NCBI RefSeq assembly: GCF_039522365.1
Contig: NZ_BAAADJ010000018.1
Coordinates: forward strand, 1 to 60,963
DNA length: 60,963 nt
From: Bacillus carboniphilus
Lineage (GTDB): Bacteria; Bacillota; Bacilli; Bacillales; JC228
Direction of reading: 5' to 3'
In this document: positions 47,856-55,896 of the stretch, in pieces
How positions within the stretch are numbered: position 1 is the first letter of the stretch
Layout of the letters: every line of letters starts with the position of its first letter
Notes under the pieces: generated by a model
Database searches by the model: none
Told to the model about the DNA's origin: nothing
The model's input: the letters and a program-made list of their open reading frames with translations, nothing else
Made by a program: the position numbers and the translations under genes

Positions 47856-48983
47856 ATGAACAAGGAAAATAAATTCATCGGAAAATTTGTAAATGAAATG
47901 TACGCCATTTTACTTGGGATTGGCATCAGTAATATTATTTTTGTCCAACAGATAGATTTAAAAGATTTTAGTCAATCTATTATGGCGCTATTTGTTATTT
48001 CAGTCGCCCTCGTGTATTGGTGGGACTGGAGTGAGTATGTAGAAAGTGATGTCCGAACAACGAAACGTGAATTTATTATTGATTTTTTAATTCTACTAAA
48101 CATTGAAATGTTATTTGCTTATTTTTATGACTTGAAAGGACTTGCTGTTGCTTTTATTGTCTTAGGATTTTTAGATCTAGCGTGGGTCATTAATAACCAG
48201 TATGAAGCAAAAAAGGCAGGAACTTTTCAAAAAAATAGGGCTAAAACTTGGATTCTAGAAAAATGTATAGTGATTGCTATTTATACGTTTAGTTGGTTGC
48301 TCATTAGCTTTACCTTTGTATCCAACTATCATCTCCTTCAAATGATTTGTGTCATATTTAGCTTTATCCTAGTGCGTAATGTAGGGTTCAATAATGTGAA
48401 GGATTCGAGGGAATTCTCTTTTCACAAAGCTTCTTACCAGGATATTCAAGATATTGTGGATATCAATAACTCTTATTTTGACGGTGGCGTTCATACCGGC
48501 GGTTTCCTAATGAAAAAAATAATCCCAAATGATGTACGGAAGGCGATTGATTTTCAAGAGAGAGTGTATTTTGTAGCGAAGGATAGCAAAGGACAAACAG
48601 TTGGCTATATTGAATTGAACTCTGCTTTTCCTGTTGAAGTACTAGGCGATTTAGAAGGGCTTTCTCAAGAAGAACAAGAATCCATTTTGAGTAATCAATA
48701 CTATATCGAGCAGGTTGCAATTAAAGAGGATCAGCAACGCAAAGGCATTGGATCGTACTTATATAATCAGGTGCTGCAAACATTTCCAGACAGGAATTTT
48801 ACAGCATTTGTTGTAAGCCAACCTATTCGAAACGACAGTTCCATCCGCTTCCATCGAAAAGTTGGTTTTAAGGATGCTGCCCTATTTAAAAAGGATCAAT
48901 ATGCAGGGATGAGTCCTTATGAAAGCATTCTTTTTATCAAAACTTCCGAACAACAAAGTGAGGAAAGTACACTCGCGAGTTAG
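47856..48983 (+). CDS. Membrane protein with C-terminal GNAT acetyltransferase domain
   Basis: A 375-residue fusion. Residues ~15-175 form about six hydrophobic helices (with a WWDWSEY stretch after the second), and residues ~190-365 are a GNAT domain (FHKASYQDIQDIVDINNSYF at the start, QVAIKEDQQRKGIGSYLYNQVL with the acetyl-CoA loop, and SIRFHRKVGFKDAALF). AAAGGGGAG precedes the ATG. The layout suggests acetylation of a membrane-associated or transported substrate at the inner face. I do not recognise a named family. Confidence 0.8.
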   Translation: MNKENKFIGKFVNEMYAILLGIGISNIIFVQQIDLKDFSQSIMALFVISVALVYWWDWSEYVESDVRTTKREFIIDFLILLNIEMLFAYFYDLKGLAVAFIVLGFLDLAWVINNQYEAKKAGTFQKNRAKTWILEKCIVIAIYTFSWLLISFTFVSNYHLLQMICVIFSFILVRNVGFNNVKDSREFSFHKASYQDIQDIVDINNSYFDGGVHTGGFLMKKIIPNDVRKAIDFQERVYFVAKDSKGQTVGYIELNSAFPVEVLGDLEGLSQEEQESILSNQYYIEQVAIKEDQQRKGIGSYLYNQVLQTFPDRNFTAFVVSQPIRNDSSIRFHRKVGFKDAALFKKDQYAGMSPYESILFIKTSEQQSEESTLAS

Positions 48984-49058
48984 TCAGTATACGCACCTAC
49001 TAATTTGTACTATAATGATGGGATGTCACCAATAGATTGACCGGAAGGATTGTTAAGT

Positions 49059-51161
49059 GTGGAATCTCAATATTGGAAAATAGATGAAGTCGCGCATGAA
49101 TTATCAGTATCCGTAGCAACCATCCGAAACTGGATAAGGTCTGGCAGAATCAAGGACTTTCATAAAGAAGGAAAGGTACTTCTTTTTAATAAAAAGGAAA
49201 TCGAAACTTTAAAGCTTGATATAGCAGAAGGAACATCCAATCGATTAAAAAGTAGACGAAATAAGAAGATGGTACAGGGGAACATAATCCCAAGCGAATA
49301 TGTTACATATAAACCTTACTTAGGAGCTATTGAGGACATCCTCGTTATTGCGAAGAAAATGAAGCATGAACAGGCTGTATCTCTCGTTTTGTTAGAGATT
49401 GCTCTTCACTTTCTGTTGCAGAGAAAAAAAGTGGAGTGTAAGGGTGTAGAGCCTGAAAGTTTGGTCGGTAGAATGGTTCGTGAAGAATTGATGATCCCGA
49501 GCTCTATCCAGAAAAATTTGCTGAGGCTTTATGATATCCGTTCAGGCACCATTTCAGAAGAGGACATAGGCTTTTTAAGCGAAATTCGTAGCATAGAGCT
49601 GCCTTTTGTGGAGGGGGAAGACTTTTTAGGATTAGCCTATATGTCTCTAGCCGCTTCAAAAGAAAGAAAAACAAGTGGTCAATACTATACCCCTTCCAAG
49701 GTAGTAGATGTCACTATTCAACAAAATGCTGAGAAGGTTTACCAGCGTAAAATAGGGGAGAGTTTGAAGGTAGTAGACCCATGCTGTGGTTCGGGAAACT
49801 TTTTAATCAAGGTATTTCTTTGGTTAAAGCAGGAGCTGTTGAGTGAAGGGCACAGTGTCCAAGAGGCAGAGGAATTGTTAATTAAAGAGTCTATCGTAGG
49901 CTATGATATTAACCCGATTGCTGTAGCTCTATGCTCGATTAACTTATTGCTACTGACAGAAACGAATGAGATTACGAGTGAACCAAAGATTACTTGTAAA
50001 AACACCCTATTCGAACACGCTCCGTCACTATTTACAGTAAATGAGGAGTTCGACTGGGTTATAGGAAACCCTCCATGGGGATATAGCTTCTCGGACCAGG
50101 AGAAGCAAGAATTAAAGGCTGCCTTTTTAACAAGTGGAGATTCGATTGAATCCTTTTCTTTATTTATTGAAGCGAGTATAGATATGCTTAAACAGGGAGG
50201 AACCCTTACGTTCGTACTGCCAGAGTCGATATTGAACATCAAGGTACATGGGACGATTCGAGAGTTCATTTTAAAAAATACAATGATTGAAGATATCACC
50301 TTATTGGGGCGTGAATTTTCCAATGTGTTTACTAATACTTTGACCTTAACCCTTTTAAAGGACAAGGTCGAAACTCATAAAGTGAAGGTCATAGATTCAG
50401 AGAAAGTCTATGAGGTCTCTCAGCAGCTCTTCTTATCAAATGATCATTTTATTTTTAATGTGCTATCAGATAATGAAATCCAAAAGGTGCTGGATCACAT
50501 TAGAGCATTTGAAAATGTCTTTTATTTAAAGGATAAAATTCATGCGGAGTATGCGCTTGGAATCGTGACGGGTGATAATAAAAAGTATGTCTCTAACGAA
50601 CAATTGGAGAATATGGAGCCCATTTTGACCGGAAAAGATATTTTTAAATTTAATTACGTTCATTCAGGTAAATTTGTTGAATTTTTACCAAGTGAATTTC
50701 AACAAGTAGCCCCAGAAAGACTTTATCGAGCTCCGGAAAAGCTGTTTTACCGTTTTATCAATAAGGAATTGATTTTTGCCTATGATGACAGAAAGACCTT
50801 GTCATTGAATAGTGCAAATATCTTGATTCCTAAACATGATCAGTACTCCGTGAAATATGTAATGGCTGTGTTGAATTCTAGGGTTGCTCAGTTTTTCCAC
50901 ACGTTTATGTTTTCACCACTAAAGGTGCTGAAGAGCCATATTGAGTCAATTCCGATTCCAATGTGTACAGATGAGGAACAGGCTGAAGTGGTAGAGCTTG
51001 TTAAACTCCTGTTAGAAAGTCGTGATGAGGTAGAGCGTCTGGAATTGTACAATCAGTTAGATGAGCTGATTTCTGGATTGTATGAGTTGGATGAGGATAC
51101 AAAATTGTTGATTAAAGAGAAGGTTGAAGATAGTAAGTTTTTGACTGGGAAAAATAAATAG
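49059..51161 (+). CDS. N6-adenine DNA methyltransferase (Eco57I/TaqI-like) with N-terminal HTH
   Basis: A 700-residue protein. Residues ~5-50 are an excisionase/MerR-type helix-turn-helix (IDEVAHELSVSVATIRNWIRSGRIKDFHKEGKVLLFNKKEI). Residues ~205-450 are a gamma-class adenine methyltransferase: KTSGQYYTP (motif X), VDPCCGSGNFLIK (motif I) and VIGNPPWGYSF (motif IV, NPPW). The C-terminal ~200 residues resemble the TaqI-like specificity region. GTG at 49059 has GGAAGG ten bases upstream; the earlier TTG is too close. I see no nuclease motif in this chain, so it is an orphan methylase or the M part of a split system with the gene at 51982. Confidence 0.87.
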   Translation: MESQYWKIDEVAHELSVSVATIRNWIRSGRIKDFHKEGKVLLFNKKEIETLKLDIAEGTSNRLKSRRNKKMVQGNIIPSEYVTYKPYLGAIEDILVIAKKMKHEQAVSLVLLEIALHFLLQRKKVECKGVEPESLVGRMVREELMIPSSIQKNLLRLYDIRSGTISEEDIGFLSEIRSIELPFVEGEDFLGLAYMSLAASKERKTSGQYYTPSKVVDVTIQQNAEKVYQRKIGESLKVVDPCCGSGNFLIKVFLWLKQELLSEGHSVQEAEELLIKESIVGYDINPIAVALCSINLLLLTETNEITSEPKITCKNTLFEHAPSLFTVNEEFDWVIGNPPWGYSFSDQEKQELKAAFLTSGDSIESFSLFIEASIDMLKQGGTLTFVLPESILNIKVHGTIREFILKNTMIEDITLLGREFSNVFTNTLTLTLLKDKVETHKVKVIDSEKVYEVSQQLFLSNDHFIFNVLSDNEIQKVLDHIRAFENVFYLKDKIHAEYALGIVTGDNKKYVSNEQLENMEPILTGKDIFKFNYVHSGKFVEFLPSEFQQVAPERLYRAPEKLFYRFINKELIFAYDDRKTLSLNSANILIPKHDQYSVKYVMAVLNSRVAQFFHTFMFSPLKVLKSHIESIPIPMCTDEEQAEVVELVKLLLESRDEVERLELYNQLDELISGLYELDEDTKLLIKEKVEDSKFLTGKNK

Positions 51162-51168
51162 TTTGGGT

Positions 51169-51213
51169 GATGTCTGTCTGGTTGAGTTATGTAACCGACA
51201 GGCATCTTTTTTT
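51169..51213 (+). terminator. Terminator after the methyltransferase gene
   Basis: GATGTCTGTC (51169-51178) pairs with GACAGGCATC (51197-51206, one G-T pair), followed by seven T. Confidence 0.88.
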
Positions 51214-51231
51214 CCCAATCACGAAACCCTA

Positions 51232-51879
51232 CTATTCCTTCACAACTAGCCCAATCATCCTTGCAAATCCAATCGCCTGCTCTGGTGAGACTTTACATCC
51301 GTCTAGATCCTCCAGTGTTACAATGAGTCTTTCAAATGTTGAAGTACTAATGTCAATGCCTTTTAAGGGAGCTCGGGAAAAGTTCACTTCATGTAGATCA
51401 CATTGAGAAAAGTGAATGTTTTTAAATTTGCATTCGTAAAAATCCGCATTTCGTAAGGAACATTTTTCAAATGTGACATATTTTAGATTACTGTATCCAA
51501 ATGCACCTAAATTCAAGTTGCAACCATTAAATAAAACATTACCAAACGTAGACTCAGCTAAGTTAACGCCTAGTAACTTTGAATCCTTAAATTCTACTCG
51601 ATGTATAATCGCTTCAAACAGGTTTGCATTGGAGAGGTCACAGTTTTCAAATGTGACATCTGTCAGCTCCATATTATTAAAATTCACATCAATAAACGTA
51701 ACGTTTCTAAAAATCACGTTTGATATATCCACTTTGTCGATTGTTTCTCGTTCAATCGAACAATCTTGGATGATAGAGTTCATTAAAAAGGGATCTTCGT
51801 TTCCATATATGTCATGAAAGCTGCCTTGTTTAATATGGGTGGGAATTTTAGGTTTGTCCATCTTAAATTTCTTATCCAT
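51232..51879 (-). CDS. Pentapeptide repeat protein
   Basis: A 215-residue protein whose residues ~25-190 are almost continuous pentapeptide repeats of the A(D/N)LxX type (for example NVIFRNVTFIDVNFNNMELTDVTFENCDLSNANLFEA), predicted to form a right-handed beta helix. Some such proteins mimic DNA and bind gyrase; most have no known target. The ribosome binding site is AAAAGGCG. It sits between the convergent methyltransferase gene and the possible nuclease gene. Function not assigned. Confidence 0.9.
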   Translation of the reverse strand: MDKKFKMDKPKIPTHIKQGSFHDIYGNEDPFLMNSIIQDCSIERETIDKVDISNVIFRNVTFIDVNFNNMELTDVTFENCDLSNANLFEAIIHRVEFKDSKLLGVNLAESTFGNVLFNGCNLNLGAFGYSNLKYVTFEKCSLRNADFYECKFKNIHFSQCDLHEVNFSRAPLKGIDISTSTFERLIVTLEDLDGCKVSPEQAIGFARMIGLVVKE

Positions 51880-51942
51880 TTTTCATCGCCTTTTCTAAGT
51901 CTCTTAACTTTAACGATAACATAGAATACAACTTTTCCCATT

Positions 51943-51975
51943 AAAAAAGGCGAACCCTAAAAAGGAATTCGCCAA
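51943..51975 (-). terminator. Terminator of the putative nuclease gene
   Basis: GGCGAA (51949-51954) and TTCGCC (51968-51973) pair, extended by imperfect CC/GG pairs. On the minus strand TTTTTT follows. Confidence 0.82.
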
Positions 51976-51981
51976 TATAAC

Positions 51982-52572
51982 CTATTTCCCCGAATGCACG
52001 ATCTTAACATTCGATTCTTCATCTGAATGGAACTTTAAGATCTCACCGAGTTCTTCGTACGTAAGCTTTTGATCAAAGAAGTTCTCTAGATGAAATTCAT
52101 ATGTCTTGTTATTTAAATGGAACTGTCCTTCTCCGACATTCCCTTTATGCTGCTTATTCGAATAGTTAATAGCTTTCGTTAAGTCATCTGGAGTCAGCTT
52201 GAAGATCACCACGACATCTGAAAAGAACACGCCATAGTAAAGTAAATCAAACTCAGAAGGTTTAACCTGCTGGATATTACAATCAAATTTATTCTTATGC
52301 CACTCAGTGGATGGGAACATTCTGCTTGTAAAGTCTGAGACATTTTCTAAGACTTGTAGAACGTTTTCTTCGTTTATGGAATCTTCTTTTCGTTGACCTC
52401 TAGAGAATTTCACTTCAACTCTTAGGGCTTGGTGGGGATCGTAAAGATCATGAAACTGGTTTAATCCCTTTTTAAACGCAAGAAGTTTTTGAATCATAAT
52501 TTCTGCAACACTACCAAATCGACGTGTATATAATGAAAAAATTCCATTCCTAATTTGCTCGCCACTGGCCAT
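51982..52572 (-). CDS. Hypothetical protein, possible PD-(D/E)xK nuclease
   Basis: A 196-residue soluble protein. GSVAEIMIQKLL (Glu24), then HDLYDP (Asp42/Asp45), then RVEVKFSRG (Glu53-x-Lys55) are spaced like the helix-Glu, Asp and E-x-K residues of a PD-(D/E)xK catalytic core. The following FDLLYYGVFFSDVVVIFKL would supply core strands. EVKFSR-type motifs are common in type II restriction enzymes. GGAGG precedes the ATG. The adenine methyltransferase gene lies about 0.8 kb away, convergent, with a pentapeptide gene between. The nuclease call is an inference without a family match. Confidence 0.5.
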   Translation of the reverse strand: MASGEQIRNGIFSLYTRRFGSVAEIMIQKLLAFKKGLNQFHDLYDPHQALRVEVKFSRGQRKEDSINEENVLQVLENVSDFTSRMFPSTEWHKNKFDCNIQQVKPSEFDLLYYGVFFSDVVVIFKLTPDDLTKAINYSNKQHKGNVGEGQFHLNNKTYEFHLENFFDQKLTYEELGEILKFHSDEESNVKIVHSGK

Positions 52573-52640
52573 ATTTTAACCTCCTTCATCAATCCTTACA
52601 TATCATACCATAATGTTGAAGATTGATAGGAAAGTATAAT

Positions 52641-53606
52641 TTACCATAGATTTTCAATGCTTACGATGAATTGAGGGAGTTGAGCTAGGTCTACATTACC
52701 TCCCGAAATAACGGTGACAACCCTTTTACCTTTGAGACCAAGCTTTCCAGATAATGCTGCAGCGACAGTCGTTGCACTTGATGGTTCAATCATTTGCTTC
52801 ATTCTTTCTAGTACGAGGCTAAAAGCCTGTTTAATTTCATCTTCACTTACAAGGACAAGGTCATCTAGATATTTTTGCAATACAGGGAAAGTAAGGTCTC
52901 CTGGTTGGTTTGTGCGCAAGCCGTCTGCAATCGTTGTCGTAGCTGGAATGGAGGTGATTTTTCCTTTTTTTAAAGACAAGTAGGTGTCATTAGCAATCTC
53001 AGGCTCTACTCCAATGATCTTTACTTTTGGATTTGATTCTTTAATTGCAGTTAAGACACCAGAGATGAGACCGCCTCCACCAACAGGAACCACAACAGCA
53101 TCGACATCTTTTATTTGGTCTAAAATCTCAAGTCCAACTGTACCCTGGCCGGCCATAATAAAAGGATCATCATATGGAGGAATAAACACGCCATTTTTTT
53201 CCTCAGCTATATATTTGGCACGAGGGAGACGTTCCCCTGAGGTTGTCCCGCACTTTTCAATTTTCCCACCATAGGATTCGATAGCATTGATTTTACATTG
53301 GCTTGCATCTACCGGTACCACAATGGTTGCAGGAATATGTAGCTGGTTTGCAATGTAAGATACGGCTTGCCCATGGTTTCCGGAGGATGCAGCTGTAACG
53401 TGTTTTGCACCATCCAGTGCAGCTTGTTTGACGCGGTTAGTTGCTCCGCGAATTTTAAAAGAACCCGTTTTTTGAAGGTGTTCTGCTTTGAAGTAAAGCT
53501 GATTCCCACACATTTCAGAAAGTAGCTCTGACGTTAATACAGGTGTAACTCGGGTAATGTCATTAATGTTTTCTCGTGCAGTCTGAACATCTTTTAACGT
53601 AATCAT
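52641..53606 (-). CDS. Threonine/serine dehydratase (PLP-dependent, TdcB/IlvA-like)
   Basis: A 321-residue fold-type II PLP enzyme that deaminates threonine to 2-oxobutyrate (or serine to pyruvate). KTGSFKIRGATNR carries the PLP-binding Lys, SSGNHGQAVS is the substrate loop, PVGGGGLISGV the phosphate-binding glycine loop. There is no C-terminal ACT regulatory domain, so it is the short catabolic type. It starts immediately after the ridA stop codon (TAAATG), giving an obvious two-gene operon with the enzyme that disposes of its reactive product. Confidence 0.92.
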   Translation of the reverse strand: MITLKDVQTARENINDITRVTPVLTSELLSEMCGNQLYFKAEHLQKTGSFKIRGATNRVKQAALDGAKHVTAASSGNHGQAVSYIANQLHIPATIVVPVDASQCKINAIESYGGKIEKCGTTSGERLPRAKYIAEEKNGVFIPPYDDPFIMAGQGTVGLEILDQIKDVDAVVVPVGGGGLISGVLTAIKESNPKVKIIGVEPEIANDTYLSLKKGKITSIPATTTIADGLRTNQPGDLTFPVLQKYLDDLVLVSEDEIKQAFSLVLERMKQMIEPSSATTVAAALSGKLGLKGKRVVTVISGGNVDLAQLPQFIVSIENLW

Positions 53607-54077
53607 TTACTGGCCTCCTTCTTCTTTAACAGCAATGACAAAATCAATTTCAACTGAGGTGTTACTTGGGAGTTCGGCAGCACCAATGGCTGTTCTTGTG
53701 TGACGCCCTTTTTCACCAAAGATCTGCTCCAGTAATTCTGAAGCAGCGTCTAATACTTTAGATTGTTGACTGAAACCTGGGGCTGATTGCACATAACCAG
53801 TTATTTTAAGCACTTGTTCTACGTTGTCTAAACTACCAATGGCAGCTTTTAAGCAGCTAAGTCCCTTTAATACGGAGAGTTTAGCACTCTGCTGGGCTTG
53901 TTCAATCGTGACGTCTTGTCCCACCTTACCGGCAAAAGGAACAACTCCGTCTATTCGGGGAACTTGTCCACTTATATAGGCCACTCCACGGTGGATAACT
54001 ACCGGTACATATTCATAGAGTGGGGGAGTCGGTTCAGGTAACACTAGACCAAGCTCTTTTAATCGCTGTTCAATCAT
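53607..54077 (-). CDS. RidA family enamine/imine deaminase
   Basis: A 156-residue RidA (YjgF) protein. After MIEQRLKELGLVLPEP, it reads VIHRGVAYISGQVPRIDG, KVLKITGYVQSAPGF and RHTRTAIGAAELPSNTSVEIDFVIAV; the Arg in RTAIGAAELP is the conserved substrate ligand. RidA hydrolyses reactive 2-aminoacrylate/2-aminocrotonate formed by threonine/serine dehydratase, the next gene. I start at 54077, nine bases after AAGGAG. The open frame extends upstream only because the 21-bp array at 54152 stays open, yielding a false KYARI(S/A) repeat. Confidence 0.88.
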   Translation of the reverse strand: MIEQRLKELGLVLPEPTPPLYEYVPVVIHRGVAYISGQVPRIDGVVPFAGKVGQDVTIEQAQQSAKLSVLKGLSCLKAAIGSLDNVEQVLKITGYVQSAPGFSQQSKVLDAASELLEQIFGEKGRHTRTAIGAAELPSNTSVEIDFVIAVKEEGGQ

Positions 54078-54151
54078 TCTGGGATTCTCCTTTTCTATTA
54101 AATAGGGGAAGGTGGCGCTGGTTCTATAGAAAAATGGTTCGTCAGTTCGGG

Positions 54152-54214
54152 CTATCCGAGCGTATTTCTGAGCTATCCGAGCGTATTTCGAACTTATTCG
54201 AGCGTATTTCTTCA
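54152..54214. repeat. 21-bp periodic array, (C/T)TAT(C/T)CGAGCGTATTTC core
   Basis: CTATCCGAGCGTATTTC begins at 54152 and 54173, and TTATTCGAGCGTATTTC at 54194: exactly 21-base steps. The four-base spacers are TGAG, GAAC and TTCA. The preceding GTCAGTTCGGG may be a decayed unit. It lies about 75 bases upstream of the ridA start. Confidence 0.92.
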
Positions 54215-54281
54215 ACTCTTATTTTATACTGCCGACCAATAAGCCATCTTGCGTTCATGGTGCAACCACTAAGTAGGAGGG

Positions 54282-54312
54282 GTGGGACAGGAAACCTGTC
54301 CCCCTGTCCCAC
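54282..54312. repeat. GGGACAGG-family hairpin between gdh and ridA
   Basis: GTGGGACAGG (54282-54291) pairs perfectly with CCTGTCCCAC (54303-54312), and further CCTGTCCC copies follow to 54333. It starts directly downstream of the glutamate dehydrogenase stop codon (minus strand) and could act as a processing or weak termination hairpin. Confidence 0.88.
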
Positions 54313-54331
54313 AGGGAACCGCCCCCTGTCC

Positions 54332-55711
54332 CTAGTACAGTTTTCCTTGTCTGAATAGGACCGTTGATAGTTTCATTACGGCATGGATGAAGCAGTTTTG
54401 ACGCAATGGGAAGGGATCACCAAAGTATTGTGGGAGGATGGTGTCCATGGTTGTTCTCATTTTATCGAAGAGGAGATTAAAGACCTCTTCTTCCGTGTAA
54501 AATTGAGTTTCGCGCCCTTGTAACCATTCGAAATAAGAAACAATAACTCCTCCTGCATTGGCTAAAATATCTGGAATAATAATGACGCCTTTATCACTTA
54601 AGTATTTATCAGCATCACCTGTAACAGGGGCATTAGCACCCTCTACGATGATGTTTGCCTTTATTGATTCCATATTCCCTTTGTGTATTTGGTCTTCTAA
54701 AGCTGCTAAGATTAAAACATCCACATCAAGTGAAAGGACATCGTCTCGGTCACGAACATCTGCTTTAACCCCACTTTGTTTTAGTTCTTCCTCATTTTTA
54801 GGAAGGTCACCTCTGTTCGTTGTGACAAATTGGACAAGTGCCGGAATATCCAATCCTTCTGAGTTATATAATGTGACGTTTCGATCACTAACAGAAACGA
54901 CTTTGTTTTGTAAATGAGTGCAGTTATAAGCTTCTAAAGCAGCAACTGAACCGACATTACCAAACCCTTGAATAGCGATATTTAATGGTTTGTAGTGGTA
55001 AGAAAGAGCCGTTTTGGCAAATGGGTTATCAGTATTTGCTAACCATTTCTCTTGAGTAGTAAGGAAGTCGTGAATTAAATAACGGAATGTAAAATACACA
55101 CCCTTACCTGTGGCTTCTCTTCTTCCTAGAGAACCACCATTGACAATGCTCTTTCCAGTAAAACTGCCTCGATAAGGTGTTCCAGGGCGAATACTTTTAT
55201 ATTCGGCCATCATCCAGTCCATTTCTCTGTCACCTGTTCCAACATCAGGTGCAGGAATATCTTTGTCAGGACCTAGGATATCACTGAAGTATTGAACGTA
55301 TTTTTTACAAATGGAGTGTAATTCTTTGATGGATAATTCTCGGGGGTTAATAACAACTCCACCTTTACCTCCACCGAAGGGAACATCGTGAAGTGCATTT
55401 TTTAAAGTCATTAAAGCAGCTAGGTTGGTAACTTCTTCTTCGTTAACAGACTCATGGAAGCGAATACCACCTTTAAAAGGACCAAGAGCATTATTATGCT
55501 GAACACGATAGGCAGGTATTCGGACAACCCGACCATTGTCCATTGGAATTCGAAGAAAGGATTTATGAATGTGATTAGGTGTAGAAAGTATTGCAGCCAA
55601 TGAAGTAAAAGCTTGCTTACGACCTTGACCTTGTAATTCTGGTAAAAAGGATGGATCTTCTAATAAGGCTTCTAAAGATTCTTGAACAATCGTACCCGTT
55701 TGACTTGCCAT
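54332..55711 (-). CDS. Glu/Leu/Phe/Val dehydrogenase family protein
   Basis: A 459-residue amino acid dehydrogenase, most like NAD(P)-dependent glutamate dehydrogenase. The catalytic region is GPFKGGIRFHESVNEEEVTNLAALMTLKNALHDVPFGGGKGGV, then PAPDVGTGDREMDWMM and TGKSIVNGGSLGRREATGKGV; the Rossmann loop is IQGFGNVGSVAA. The ATG at 55711 follows GGAGG. An insert (DNPFAKTALSYHYKPLN) precedes the Rossmann part. It deaminates its amino acid to the 2-oxo acid; the specificity within the family is not certain. It lies upstream of ridA and the dehydratase on the same strand. Confidence 0.88.
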   Translation of the reverse strand: MASQTGTIVQESLEALLEDPSFLPELQGQGRKQAFTSLAAILSTPNHIHKSFLRIPMDNGRVVRIPAYRVQHNNALGPFKGGIRFHESVNEEEVTNLAALMTLKNALHDVPFGGGKGGVVINPRELSIKELHSICKKYVQYFSDILGPDKDIPAPDVGTGDREMDWMMAEYKSIRPGTPYRGSFTGKSIVNGGSLGRREATGKGVYFTFRYLIHDFLTTQEKWLANTDNPFAKTALSYHYKPLNIAIQGFGNVGSVAALEAYNCTHLQNKVVSVSDRNVTLYNSEGLDIPALVQFVTTNRGDLPKNEEELKQSGVKADVRDRDDVLSLDVDVLILAALEDQIHKGNMESIKANIIVEGANAPVTGDADKYLSDKGVIIIPDILANAGGVIVSYFEWLQGRETQFYTEEEVFNLLFDKMRTTMDTILPQYFGDPFPLRQNCFIHAVMKLSTVLFRQGKLY

Positions 55712-55896
55712 ACATATTACCTCCAATATAAACTTCTTCCAAAACTTAACATGCTCATTTGAATTGTAACACTTTTATAACCTTATATGAAAAGGATAGG
55801 TTTGATGTAAGAAGGCAATAAATTGGTATTGCATTCCATTTCCCCCAATGCTAATATTTAGAGAGTCGAAATAATAGTTTCAAAGGGGGATATGTT

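Noticed and set aside
54078-54215. N-terminal extension of RidA with KYARIS/KYARIA repeats
   Set aside because: It is translated from the 21-bp array. AAGGAG and family alignment support the start at 54077.
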